DNA from: Spisula solida
Lineage: Eukaryota; Mollusca; Bivalvia; Venerida; Mactridae
Assembly (NCBI GenBank): GCA_947247005.1
Contig: OX365954.1
Span: 5,906,001 to 5,970,000, forward strand
Direction of reading: 5' to 3'
DNA: 64,000 bases
The notes under the pieces were generated by a model. It searched no databases, was not told the DNA's origin, and was given only the letters and a program-made list of their open reading frames with translations. Each line of letters opens with the position of its first letter. Positions within the stretch are counted from its first letter, which is position 1. Of the stretch, positions 49,950 to 61,940 are shown piece by piece. The position numbers were made by a program, and so were the translations under genes.

Positions 49950-50690
49950 TAATTTTTTGTCCGGGGCCAAAAGTTATATGGAGCTAGGAGTTATTTATTC
50001 GTATTTGCTGGTTGTCCTCTTACTATTTCGTCCCCACGATTCGCATCCTACCGGGTTCGTTCATGAGTATATGTACAGCTGTGGAGTTATGGTTGTAGTG
50101 TTATGTCCCCTGAAGTTATTTAACGTAGTAAGGTTTTGTCCCCTGAGGTCATTTAACGTAGTTGTATGGAGGGGACTATTGTTTTGCCATCAGTCCGTCA
50201 GTTTTGGTTCTGACGGGAATTGTGGTTGCTATGGCAACAGACACATCGAATATGGCTTTAAACCGGTAGGGGACTTCTGTATTGCTTGCAATTCTTAATG
50301 ACTTGTTCACTACGTCATATCTCGATTTGTTCAATTACGTGTTTTTACTAATTGAAAGTAGGTCATACGACTATACGGGCCTTTCAACGTTTTAATACTG
50401 TTATTTAACTTTTGAGACTAAAGGCCGCTAAAACTATGTAGTTCAGCAGTTTTACTGTTGTAACTAGGTCATTCAGCGTAGGCATTCCGCCTTCTGTTTG
50501 CTGAATCTTTTCTACTGGGTCATTCAGCTAGTTATAATTTATTATACGACAGCTTGGACTTGGGCGGAGCTGCGCTTGTTTAGTTGGGCATTGTGCTTTG
50601 TGTGTTTTTAATGTTTTCTGTGCTCGGCTGGTTAAGTTGAGTGCTGCCTTCCCTGTCTGACTTAATATAATCCTTTTGCCATAAATAAAT
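49950..50690 (+). repeat. Long copy of the dispersed family
   Basis: Contains GGTCATTTAACGTAG repeats near 50110 and 50150, AACTAGGTCATTCAGC, GCATTCCG, GGGCATTGTGCTTTGTGTGT, TTTTCTGTGCTCGGCTGGTT, AAGTTGAGTGCTGCC and TTCCCTGTCTGACTTAATAT. It ends just before the right arm begins. The 113-codon frame inside (49957-50298) follows the repeat and is not credible as a gene. Confidence 0.6.
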
Positions 50691-52604
50691 AATATTGCTG
50701 ATTATGATTTATAAATTAATTAAACTTGCTATCACAGTATATTTAAATAATTTAACAATAAAATATAATATGCATCTCAAGGCCCTTGTTATGAGCATAT
50801 TTTCATGAAAATCGGAAAAGTCGTGTGAACCAAACTGAAGTTTAGAAAGCTTGTTTTTTCATTAGCAAAGAGTAGTTTTTCTAGTTTTCTCGAAATATTG
50901 ATTTTGTACGTACGACCTTCTTGTAATTTTAAACCAGCGACATGTCCTGGAATTAACAAGTGACCGTGGCTTTGTTCTTGGTGTGGCATTGTAATGTCAG
51001 AATTAAATCATGAAATTACTTTAGTACGATAAGCGCTGAAATAAATATAGCCATCAATTTTTCAGATAGATTCTTGAGTGGCGATATTAGGATCTATCAA
51101 TAAAATGCAATTGCTTGTTGACAGAAGAAATTTGGCAAGATCTACATCCAAGTTGTTTTGATTGGTTGTGCATAATGATTGCTGTGTTTTACTTTGGAAT
51201 AAAGTTTGATACCTATCAACAAACTCTAATTACGTACGTGAATGTTTGTTTGACTTTTTTCAAACCTCATAAGCCTATAATTAGGTGAATATGAAAAGGT
51301 GTGACAGAAGTAGTTTATGACTACTCACTGAAACTTGCAATCATACAAATAATATTTAAGCGGTCAAACGTTCCTGTCTATAGTTCTATCACCAATAAAA
51401 CGGTCTTTGATGCCCTGCATTGAGATAGTCATACCAAAGACTAAATAAGCAACAGTTCCAGTAGTTTTCTTACTGAGGACAGGATTGTTGTTGCATTCAA
51501 TATTCATTTGATCTGGATAAGGTCGTAATAACTATGTTGCTAATCATGTATGAATAAAGGCATTTTATTATCATAATGCACCTACATTGTATTAAATAAT
51601 ATTACGTGTTCACTGATTTCGGACATCGCTAACATCATTCTTATTTTATCTTTATAGTAACTGGAAACTATTGTAACTTACTTTACAGTAAGAAACGCTA
51701 ATTATCAAATACTAGTACATACAGTTGATAATTGTGAATGTTCAACGAATGGTAAAAATGTAGAATTCCTAATAAAGAATTATTTTTTTAGTTTTTAGTT
51801 CGATAGTTCGATGTTGTGATCAGAGACTTCATTACAAGATGTAATCAACATACAGCACCCAAGGGCTTGTAAAATGACACGAATAAATAGGACACACACG
51901 TATATGAAATGAAGAACATTAACTAGTAAAAGTTAGTCAAGTTTGTGAGCAATTTAATGCAAAGCCATTCATCTTTAGAGAACGCCGTAGAAACTGCATG
52001 AGTGTCTTTTATCTAACACCCGTGGGCAGAAAAATTCAATCTAGCGCATAAAGTCAATTAGTCTGTCGCTTAATACTATTCCGAACGTAACATGTCTTAA
52101 CAAAGAATTTCCTCTTAAACGACGAACTCCACAGCTAACAAATTGGCCCACGAGAGAGGACAAGGAATAATCGATGTTAGCGACTTTCAAGTGACAAAGT
52201 GGAATGATTTGCCTGCTTCATGTATTAATTATGATTTAGACCTAATCTAGTGTATTCAGATAACGGACATTTTAGTTCTAAAAGCATCAATGGTTGGTAA
52301 TTCCCGAATTGATTCATTGAATACTTGTTATATTAGCATAACATTACTTATATCTTCCCGACCACTTGTAATTTCTAAGAAACGTCGTCGCTTAAAGCAA
52401 TACGAAAACTCTTGTAGCAGTACCGAAAACCAGATATCTGGGATAACGTGTATTTGAAAAATTGTTCATATATACAACAACAGTGATTCTGAATCATTTT
52501 CAGCGTGATAACGTATTAACAACATCTAGAGAATAACAAACTATTACTGAGAGACGTGGGGAACTTTAAATGAAAACGCTTCAGTTATATTCACATTATC
52601 GCAT

Positions 52605-53035
52605 GTGTTACTATATATAGTAACAAAATTGCGCAGAATTTGAACTGATATGTGCGTCTAGTGTGCCAAATGTCGATATCTGGACCTCTTCCGGTGTGCC
52701 AAAACTCCGTATCGAGGCTATATCCGGTCATTTCAGAAGCGACGCGCGTATGTAACGTACACAAACATGTGACGTCATTAGCGCGCTGGAATACAAATTG
52801 AAGATTCTCACTGTTTCGCAGGTTAAAAAAACTCTAGAAAAATTAGATCTGGGCTTGTTTTGATATTTCGTGTTTAGAAAAAATCAGTGGAGTTGAACAT
52901 ATGCGATAAAAAGGTTATAAAACAGGGCCGTTGTGCATTAAGTCGATATTCGGCATACTAGAAGCCCTCGAGCCAATACCTAACCTAGTATGCCGAATAT
53001 CGACTTAATGCCCGCCGTCCCTGTGTAATAATCTA
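52605..53035. mobile_element. Right-arm-specific insertion with internal hairpin
   Basis: The left arm near 34270-34290 passes directly from CACGATCGTGATAG to TGTGAATATAAC, while here about 430 bp intervene. Near its end is a perfect hairpin: CATTAAGTCGATATTCGGCA plus TACTAG (52936-52961) mirrored at 52985-53010, with a 23-nt loop. There are no terminal inverted repeats and no coding sequence. The hairpin-near-one-end layout is like the elements at 7225, 30375 and 61298. Confidence 0.6.
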
Positions 53036-53823
53036 TTCCTATCACGATCGTCAATGTTCATGTTTAATTACAGCTGACATATGCGTTAAGATACACCAAC
53101 TACGTATTGTTGCTTTGCTAGGACCTTTTGTAAACTGTTTGTTAGTATACCATCTCGCATAGCCAGACTGAACATAGTGGTCATATAATTGTTGTGCTAC
53201 TGGTATTCATTTATATCCAGTAGTTTTTGAAACAACTTTACAACTCACTCTCGACTTCTTATGCCTGGTGGTATCCATCACCACAAGGGTATGTGAGATT
53301 AGAAGTCATCTTTACTTTTTTCAGTAAGCTGAGCGTCAAGAAACGAAACTATATTTTTATTGCTTCCACAGACGGACATCGGGGTACTGTTTTACTAACA
53401 ATGCGTAAATGTCGCGTAAGTTTACGGATATATTTGTCACTTACGCAAATCCTTAAGTGTGTTTTACTAATCGATCGCAAGTTGTTGCATACATTTACGT
53501 AAAAATATTGAATATTGAACATAGACCGGGCCACATTATTACCAATATAACGGGAACCAGAGTGAATAAATATACAGAAAAGCTCGATAAGTTTTGATGA
53601 TTAAACATGTTTATATTACTAATCACCGTCTATAACAACAAGTGACGGTCAAACATCAACAGTACGTGGCAAAAACTCCTCACTATAAACCGATTTCGAT
53701 AACATGGATTTCTCGGTTCAGCGCATTCAAAGCGTTTAGGGGAGCATGTTTTGTTATCGGATTAGAGCCAAAATGCATCCATTAACTGGATAAAATCAGT
53801 ATAGCAACGTGTTATATACAATA

Positions 53824-53906
53824 GCCTCTGTGGCTAAGTGGATATGTGCGTTGACATAATTATATTTGTCGTTCGAAATCGTTGGTTTTGAATTCAAGCC
53901 CAGCAG
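53824..53906 (+). ncRNA. tRNA-like segment inside the GGGTACTG element
   Basis: GCCTCTGTGGCTAAGTGGAT contains an excellent class II A box (TGGCTAAGTGG). About 50 nt on, GGTTTTGAATTCAAGCC is a degenerate B box. The length fits a Ser/Leu-type tRNA, but the acceptor ends do not pair and no clean anticodon stem is seen. Probably a decayed tRNA or SINE head captured by the element. Confidence 0.4.
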
Positions 53907-54181
53907 AAGTCATCTTTTTTACTCTGCATAATTTATTATTTTATTTTTATTCAATATAATATTATATAAATCAATATTCAAAATATAAACTTGTTCGTCT
54001 GGTACGAAGTTGAAACATTTTGCCTGCATGTATTTTACATTCTTTGTGGGAGTTTCGATTTCCTGAGTTAACTTTCTTCTTACCAAGAAATTATGTTCAT
54101 ACATTTTATTAGCCTGGTACTATAAAACAAAACATCAAATTATAAGCAATGAATTATTTATATGCGTTTTTAAAAAAAATA

Positions 54182-54264
54182 GAGACAGTGTGGGGGTTGA
54201 ACCTAAAACGTTATTCCATTGGTATTTGAAACTATCTGCTCTGCCAACTGCGCTATGGTTGCAA
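54182..54264 (-). ncRNA. tRNA-like segment, opposite strand
   Basis: On the minus strand, ATAGCGCAGTTGGCAGAGCA is a strong A-box/D-arm and AGGTTCAACCCC a good B box. The intervening region is longer than a class I tRNA allows and the acceptor ends do not match. It lies in the same element as, and faces, the tRNA-like segment at 53824. Confidence 0.45.
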
Positions 54265-55439
54265 TTGAAAAATGTGTGCTTTGTATAGCCTAATAAAGAG
54301 TGTGTATGCATGTTATCAAAGCTGGATCACCTGTATTATCTTTATGTTATAGCCTTCGTATATAAACAAACGGTCAGATTATCGAAATCGGTCTATACGT
54401 TCATATTTGCTATTTACGGTCACTCGGACCTTGCGTAGAATTACGCCAATACTTACGACTAAACATGAGAAAAAATATCTTAGTAAAACGCATTTGCGCA
54501 AATATTATCGACGTACGCAATATTTACGGAAAACTTAGAGTTACGCTAGCGTAAACGCTTTGATAAAACAGTACCCAGGTACCTCAAACGGACGCTTAAG
54601 ATGACCTATAAGCAGGAGCAAATTAGGTTTAATGCAAACACATGCTTGAGAGATAGTAGAACGTCGGACAAGGAACGCAGCAATTAATGCATGCGTTCTA
54701 AAGCATGCTCTTAATGAATCATTATTCCCTTGTTTGTAGATATATATGCCCAAAACACGCGCTTCATGGTTATTTACAGATACAGATACGACAAGAGGCA
54801 GACCGTGAAGAAAACTACTAATTATTGGTGAAAATTGCAAGCCATGTTTTACAAAATGAAACCATCAGATATTGATATATATTGTCAAATAATTTTCTTC
54901 GTAAAATAGTCTTTATTATTTTTACATTTCAACGCAATTCTCTCAATTACAATGTAAATTGAATACTACTATCATGCTCGTCGATCGCAAGTATGTTTTA
55001 AAATATATTCATATTCAATTAAATAGATGCGTTTGCACAATACCAACCAACTGTTATGTCTCTTTATAAAGAATTTTTTATTTATGTTAAATTAACACCT
55101 GGGGACTTATTTGTCTAAACGTATAGTGAATTTTATTGTTTTCATTTCATTGTTATATAATAATTTGTCACGTGGAACACGTATGATTTTAATATTAGAC
55201 GACCTTTTGAGAAATGAGTACTCGATGAACCTTCCTGATTTAGAACTACTAGTTTGGAAAATCTATGTCATAGCGACATATAGGCATACTTTTAGAACAC
55301 GTATACTTAATAATCCGTAGTTTCGTATTTCAACTTCATAAATTACTCGAAAATGGTGCTAAATCGGATTGTAAGCTCAAAACGGTCAACAACCATGCTT
55401 TCATTGGACCAAACCGACTGACACATGAAAGTAGGACTT

Positions 55440-55560
55440 TGTAAGTGTATGTTGTTCTTGTGCATTTGTTTGTTTGTCTTTGTGACTTGTTCTTGTAATC
55501 TTCTGTTTCACATAGATGATGCCTTCCTTGTCTATTTATTTCTGATCGTTTTAACTAACA
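55440..55560 (+). repeat. Dispersed family copy
   Basis: Right-arm partner of 32435-32560, with TGTTTGTTTGTCTTTGTGAC, TCACATAGATGATGCCTTCC and TTGTCTATTTATTTCTGATC. Confidence 0.5.
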
Positions 55561-57954
55561 AGAGAAGTACGTGATATTATAGTGATACTGTTCGCATATT
55601 TTTTCAGTCTCTCTCTATTTTACCTAGAGATTACTATAGTGGTTCGCAGTAAGATGTTTAACATCTATTAGTTAATGAACTTATGTAATCTAGATATGAA
55701 ATATATGTCTATTTCGACCATGTAATGCGTATTACCATGAGCGAAGAGGTCAAGCAAGACTTGTAACAACATCCCCCAAAGTCAAACATAGTTTTATATA
55801 GAACCTAGTGCATGTACATAATTTTATATTAATATCTAAGTGATCAAACCGGTGAAGACATAAACGTACAGAACGGTGAAGACATAAACGTAATTAAGGG
55901 TGAATATAAATGTACGCTATATATAAATGTATGTACAATGACCTTCGTTGGTATACACTCATTACTTGTATTTAACACTGCTTCCGTTTAAGAATTCTCA
56001 ATATTCAGTTAGTAGTTGTTGCTGAACATTGTCGATTCTTTTTTAAGTATCATATACAGAGACGGACCATGCATATTTCAGCAAGACGACAGAAGTTGTT
56101 AATTTTCACAAAAAATACAGAAACATAAAGAAACATGCTTCTACTTAGCAGAACTCACTTTTTCAGACTACATTCCATCTTGTGTCTTTTAATATCCATA
56201 TCAGGTAATATACAAATGAAAACATATGTTCTTGTTCTATAGAGGGTTTTCTGTGAATTTGGAATAGTCACATTTGGACTTACATACATAATCAGTTGAA
56301 TAAACGGCATAGCATTAAAAGGTTTCTTCACAAAGTGACATCAGAGTAGCATTATGTATTTTTAAACAGTGTATATCCAACGTTCAGAACATCTGCGGAG
56401 AGATGAGCAATGAAGGCATGAAATCAAGTACATGTAATGCACCTTTCAACTGTTTGCCTTCACATTCGTTCAATGAAATGTATCATATTATGATACAACT
56501 ATCAATAACAAACATTCTTCGTTTTGCATCGCGGTAACCTTTACAAGGTCACTCTACAAGTCACGATAATGCTTCTGTTAATGAGTACCGTATACGTATA
56601 TCAGTTTTAATTAGAATACTACTTTCTTTTCACATAAAACGATTCAGTTTGTTGCCATTTGCGAGTAGTATCGAACACTGAGGCCTTCTATGTTCAAGGT
56701 TTGCTATTATGGCAGACGGACATGCGCATTAGATATATTACATACAGTTCATGTGTATTGACGAGACTTTTACCATGAAGATCGTAAACTATAATATGAC
56801 ATCCAATACATGACTTCAAAGATTTCATTTGTAAAAATATCAACCGTTCCGTTAATTTATGCGATATTGACCCTTTTTAACTCAATCTAATGTCATTTGG
56901 TATTTGCGCAGTAGCCCTCTTAGAGTCAATTTCATAAGTCTCTTATACGTATTGTTCACTTTTTATTAAAACAATATAATACAATATCACTGTGTATTTT
57001 CTATCGAAGATTGTCTAGTGATGTGAGGTTATCTTGGTGACTCGATATTATCTGTTTGCCTTTACAATGGTTTGTCTGTTTGACTGACGAAAGGCTTTTT
57101 GAGTGTCGTGTCGTATTTTTGTTTCTTGTATTTTTATCTCATTGTTCATACTTATGCTTATTTATTTTCTTCTTAGTGCTGCTTGCTCTGTTCGAGTCAG
57201 CTTCAAATACAGAGATGCAATACAAGGTAATAAAGCTGTTTGTAACAGATGTCTTCTTATTTTACGTACATTAATACTAAGGTCACCAATTGGAGATTAA
57301 ACAAAGACAGTCTAAAGAAAGGTGATTGCTTATTTCTGGTAACAAAGAACACATGTTTGACTGTAGTGAAATAATTATTCGAAACAACGTAATAGGGAAT
57401 GAATCATTTTAGTAGCATAATCTACCATGTCCTTTTACAAACCGGTCATCGTCTTATCAAGCTTAACAATGAATTTCTTGTAATGAGAAAACTTCTCCCT
57501 AAGGATGAATTTTCATTGGAAGCAAAATTGGTCGACACAAAATAGCTTGCAATGAAGACATTAATTATTCCACGACAACTAGCGTGTCCATTTCTTTCAA
57601 GTGGTGATAGAAGACACAACGATCCTTGTCTTCGCTGTTTAGGGAAAGGCAACCAATCTTCATTAGAGTATTCTAAAAAAAACACTTTAACAAATTCATA
57701 GCCATTATATCAACAACATTGAGAACAAAACTGATGGTAGAGATATTGAAATGGTGATTTAAATTAAGGTAAAAATTTTATAGAGATGGGAACGTATACC
57801 AAAATCGTTTTATGCATACAGAAAAGGAAGCTGGATTGATAACCAGAGATTTGTTTTTCTGTCAAGCATAATTATGTTTTACAGTTATTGATATGAAATA
57901 CCCGGTACTACTTAACTTAAGGCTCATTTTATCTTTTTACTACGGAATGATTTA

Positions 57955-58801
57955 CGAGGGGTGTTCGATATGTATTGTCACTTGGGTCACAAATAAGAAA
58001 ATGCGCTGATATCTTTAAACATTTCTTGAACCATTAAGATTACCGCAATATTTCGTGAAAAAATCAATAAGATTTTATTACCGGACTGTTATGTTGATTC
58101 TGTTGTCTTTTCAAAGGGTTAGTAATAGAAACTGCGACTTTTTGCGAACAGCTGTCGATTAAAAATCCCTTTCGGGAAATAATCTTATTCCGCTACTATC
58201 ATACCGTTAATAATGTAAATGCCGTTCATAAAAACATGATTTGCTGTACTCGATTGCCATTTCTGAACAAAGCAGGTGCATTTCAAAGTCGCGAAAACAG
58301 GTGTTAAAATTTGTCCGAAAAGCATGCTATTTTTCAATGAAAAGTTTCAATTAGTTTTATTGGTTGGAATTTGACGCATTATACATGGATGTAAGCCGTA
58401 GACCATCAACATTGATTTCTGGGAATAATATGCGATCAAAATACAATTGATATGAAGTTATTGGTGCGTTAACCTACAAGCATCATTTATTATAAATAAG
58501 AGTGAACTCCCTTGTTTTGCAACAAATAAAGTTCTGATGGAAACATACGGATCCAGGTATCGTATCCTATGTTGCAGTTGAAAGAATACTGACATTTACT
58601 TTTGTAAACAATTACTGCAAAGATAACTCAAATTTAGCTTAAATGAAAATAAGACCAGTGTACTCGAGTATACCCTCTTCTAAGTTCAATAACTTAATTG
58701 TTAACGAAAGGCTATGCAATTTTCTAGATATAGAATACAAACACACACCTTTTAGACAGTAATCGCAAAGGACAGTGACAATACATACCGAACACCCCTC
58801 G
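57955..58801. mobile_element. TA-flanked mariner-type MITE (847 bp)
   Basis: The ends CGAGGGGTGTTCGATATGTA(TTGTCAC) and, inverted, CGAGGGGTGTTCGGTATGTA(TTGTCAC) are 27-bp terminal repeats with one difference. TA borders both sides (57953-57954 and 58802-58803). The left arm has the single-TA empty site at 27289-27290 (GAATACTATAAATC), giving a textbook Tc1/mariner insertion. The ACGAGGGGTGTTC end is typical of mariner-family elements. The interior shows no transposase. Confidence 0.9.
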
Positions 58802-59225
58802 TATAGTATTCCTGTTAGAAGCACTGCTCAAACTTTCCACCGGTGAAATAGCGATATAATATATGTAATAAAATCTTTCAGAAAACATAACTTTAAAAGA
58901 TTCTTAGAGTCCGGGCAACAATCACCGTGGTCTTAGTTTTGCATATTTATTTTGATTTTAAATAACTCAACAGTGGTGTTTATAGTGAATTAAATAACAT
59001 TGCCATGCCAGTTAATATACTTGATTTAGTTGATAAGTCCATTAATTTAAATTAACAAAGTTAATATTTTATAAATGATTCATGTTTTGACAATTAATTG
59101 TTTGCAATTGACATTTTAAGTAGATGTAGCTAAAATCTATATAAAAACTGACTAGGTAATAAAAGCTTTTAACTCGCCTATTGATGTGTTATAACTTAGA
59201 ATACCAAAATACACATCTACAAAAG

Positions 59226-59960
59226 GGTACTGCTAGCGTAACTCTAAGTTTGTGTTTTGATGATATTCTAGGGCACAAACATAGAGTTACGCTAGCTATC
59301 GTCCTAGAATATCATCAAGGCACAGTAAATAATGGAGGCAGAGTAGTGACCAACTTACCCTTTGCCGACGACATTGATGGGTAGGCAGGAAGTGAAAGCG
59401 AACTGAAAGAGCTAGCTCAAAGACTTGACAAAGCTTCCTCATCATTCGGTATGGAGATCAGTGTCGAAAACACGAAACTAATGACCAACAACATCGACAG
59501 CCTTAACACTGAGATAAACGTGAAAGGACATAATATGGAAACAGTTAAGAATTTTAAAAATCTATGCGCAATCATCTTAGACAATGGATCAAGATCAGAA
59601 GTACTTGCAATCATAGCCCAAACCACCGCAGCCCTAGCCCAATAGAAAACCATCTGGAGTGACAAGAAAATCGCAACCATATCTAAGATCAGACTGGTGC
59701 GATCACTTGTCACGTACATATTTCTCTACGCGAGTGAAACATTGACTCTGGACGCGGATTAAGAAAAAAGAATTCAAGCCCTCGGAATACTCGATAACTC
59801 TAAGTGTGCCCTTAATATTGCGTACGAAGATACTATTTGCTCAAATGCATTTTACTATGATATTTTTTCTCATTTTTTGTCGTAAGTATGGCGTAATTCT
59901 ACGCAAAGAGAGACCTACTTAGACCTTAAGATAACATAACATAATTGTTAACTAGTTCAT
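59226..59960. mobile_element. GGGTACTG-ended element, right-arm copy
   Basis: It begins GGGTACTGCTAGCGTAACTC. An inverted pair of GCTAGCGTAACTCTAAG follows within 75 bp (59233-59299). After the LINE remnant, TGCGTACGAAGATA...TCGTAAGTATGGCG matches 54400-54520 inverted. It corresponds to 23919-25205 of the left arm but has lost about 240 bp at its distal end. Confidence 0.5.
59306..59795 (+). pseudogene. Non-LTR retrotransposon reverse transcriptase fragment, right-arm copy
   Basis: This reads YHQGTVNNGGRVVTNLPFAD then DID, the catalytic FADD box near 59357. It continues with ELKELAQRLDK, FGMEISVENTKLMTNNID, NVKGHNMETVKNFKNL, AIIAQTTAALAQ, a stop, then SLVTYIFLYASETLTLDAD, a stop, and KRIQAL. 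It is the inverted-duplication partner of 24323-25137, with different stops and without the last 250 bp of the ORF. The LINE inserted before the duplication. Confidence 0.8.
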
Positions 59961-60138
59961 CTATTCTAACTGCTACCTAGACAGATCGGCGTTCGTGAAC
60001 AGAATTCTTTCCGCTAATCTATACAAACAACTATTCAGTACAAACAAGACCGACGTACTCTTGGGAATAATGACGTTTCTTTAATGATATATCAGCTTTT
60101 CAAATCGGGGTTAAAATAATTAAAACCTGTGCTGCGTA

Positions 60139-60498
60139 TTGGATGCAGAAACAAATAAAAGCAGTGTAATTGAGCCATTACCAGAGACAAATCACCTCCG
60201 CTATGAGACAGACGAGCATAAAATCGTAATTATTGGAAGGCTAGTCTGCCTTTTGGAAATGCTTTTACGGTGTATCGTTTTAATGTTTTATAAATCACTT
60301 TTAGATATTGGTTCACATATACTTAAATTTCCACAACGTTTGAATTATATTCTACATGTTATATACCGTCATACTAGTACATTGATTAACAGAAATGGAG
60401 TATTTAAAAAAATCATTAATGCATTAACTATGTCTTTGTTTGTTTTACGCGATTCCAAAATAAGTCTTTCGAAGAAATTGTTTAAAGATATGTATTAA
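60139..60498 (+). other. Right-arm partner of the paired open frame (119 codons)
   Basis: Open from ATG-independent sequence into MDAETNKSSVIEPLP and on to a TAA at 60496. Its first 88 codons correspond to 23426-23698 (minus). There is no recognisable domain. The residue differences between arms suggest drift rather than constraint. Confidence 0.2.
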
Positions 60499-60649
60499 GT
60501 AAATTAAAATATACTATATCTTTAAACTTAGTAATATTTCCGTTGGATTACATTCATAATTCAAAAGTTATAACACATATATACCTAGGACAGTTAAATC
60601 ATTGGCAACGATAATTGAGAAACATACATTGTGTTATGCATTCTCAATT

Positions 60650-60835
60650 AGATACTGAAATTGAAACCGGAAGTTCATTTTCTTGTTCAGTTTTGTATTT
60701 AGCATTGTGACGTTGCTTGTGGTCTGTGATTTTTGTTCTATTTTTTTGCATGTTCCATTTTGTGCTTCGCGTGCTCAGCTGTTTCTATTGAGCGTTGCCT
60801 TCTCTGTCCGATTTACATTATCTTTCATATAAGTA
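60650..60835 (+). repeat. Dispersed family copy
   Basis: Contains TTCTTGTTCAGTTTTGTATT, TTGTGCTTCGCGTGCTCAGC, TTGAGCGTTGCCTTCTCTGT and CCGATTTACATTATC. It is the right-arm partner of 22975-23130 and a good reference copy of the family's 3' half. Confidence 0.6.
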
Positions 60836-61297
60836 CTGATACCAAACAAACTATAAATACATTTTGTATTGAACAATTCTCACTCGTCTTTGTTTACATG
60901 CCTATTTATACAAAAACTTAACAACGAGTCGACCACTGCATGTAAAATTGTCACAATATGTTCTGACTGTGTTAACTTTTATAAATATTTTTCGACCCCC
61001 ATTACCTACATGCGCAGCGAACCACTATCGTTTGAAGCGGGCATATGAGGGCACTGGCAGTGAATTGTTGTAGAATCCGATTTAATACTCCATGAAATTG
61101 TCAGGCTAAAATAGGAGTGAGCAATTAAGAGAACTCGGAAACAATTACCAGGAGCTAATTGGAGCGTACAAAATATTCGTGCAAGTATAATTTAGTACGT
61201 TGACAAAACTCATTTGATAGCGCCAAACCATGAGCAAACATTTTAATAATCTCTCAAGTAGTTGTCGTGAAAGCAAATTCCATAACAAATTCGTATT

Positions 61298-61693
61298 TAT
61301 CACATAACCCGCGGTCCAGCAGTGCCGTAAAGCCGTGCCGTAAATATCGTTCGGCACTCCCAGAGTGTGCAATAAATATGCAAATTAGCCTGACGCGACG
61401 TAAGCCAATCCATGCATTGATTGACCCGTGACGTCACGATAATACGAACATCGTCATGACGTCGCGTTCGTTGTACCGCTAAATTTTGGCTGAAACCTAT
61501 GCAGCGAACATCATTATTTTGAACGAATATGAGCGTTCTCTAATGTTATGTGATAAATAGAATCTTACATTCGTGCTCATTACATACGAGTTTTATTAAA
61601 CTCGTCGACAAAAACGATATAACACTCGGCAAAGCCTCGTGTCATATCATTTTGTGCACTCGTTTAATAAAACTGTAATGAGCACTCATGCAA
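61298..61693. mobile_element. Right-arm-specific insertion ending in a 120-bp hairpin
   Basis: The left arm reads straight through (TTCGTTAATACGAATTTG near 22488-22508), while here about 395 bp intervene between AATTCGTATT and ATTAACGAAACG. Positions 61570-61690 form a long hairpin: TCGTGCTCATTACATACGAG plus TTTTATTAAACTCG on the left, mirrored by CTCGTTTAATAAAACTGTAA plus TGAGCACTCATG on the right. A second mirrored pair lies inside (AACGATATAACACTCGGCAA). There are no inverted repeats at the other end. Confidence 0.65.
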
Positions 61694-61854
61694 GATCCTC
61701 TATTAACGAAACGTATAGATACATTCAACTTATGATATAATAAATTGTTTGTGCTTCTTTTTATCTGGTTTGATATTAATTGACGGTCATATGGACAATT
61801 TATAATGATATTAGCAGTCAACAAAGACATTTTTGTTCTGCAAGCATCTGTCAG

Positions 61855-61940
61855 GAAGATAATAGATAATCGGACAGGGAAGGCAGACCTCAACTTAAAC
61901 AGGTGAGCACAGAAACATACAAACATCAGATACAAAAAGG
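61855..61940 (-). repeat. Dispersed family copy
   Basis: Minus-strand partner of 22250-22350, with TATGTTTCTGTGCTCACCTG, TTAAGTTGAGGTCTGCCTTC and CCTGTCCGATTATC. Confidence 0.55.

Larger units (their letters stand above)
53382..54576. mobile_element. GGGTACTG-ended inverted-repeat element (1.2 kb)
   Basis: The left end GGGTACTGTTTTACTAACAA and inverted right end GGGTACTGTTTTATCAAAGC match for 13 bases and then at TGCGTAAA/GCGTTTACG. The left arm contains the uninterrupted site: GGACGCTCTTCCGC and CCACAGACGGAACTGAAAC adjoin near 33925-33955, while here the element splits them. Inner features are TTACGCAA words, a GCTAGCGTAA palindrome and two tRNA-like segments. Related copies are at 23919 and 59226. 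It is non-autonomous; the transposase family is unknown to me. Confidence 0.8.

Noticed and set aside
49957..50298. 113-codon frame as a gene
   Set aside because: It lies in the dispersed repeat family and reflects its internal word repeats.
37440..50690. Extension of the inverted arms into the spacer
   Set aside because: The similar sequences at 37440-38010 and 49950-50690 have the same orientation, so they are dispersed copies and not part of the inverted repeat.
27609..57685. Conserved membrane-like peptide (..ERNGHAS.RGII..) encoded in both arms
   Set aside because: The arms differ at about 10 of 53 residues, mostly through changes that alter the protein. The left copy has a stop upstream, and the right frame begins only at GTG. 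This fits neutral drift of duplicated DNA.
23426..60498. MDAE.NK.SVIEPLP frame as a conserved gene
   Set aside because: About 12 of 90 residues differ between arms, comparable with the general divergence. No domain and no expression signal in the sequence.
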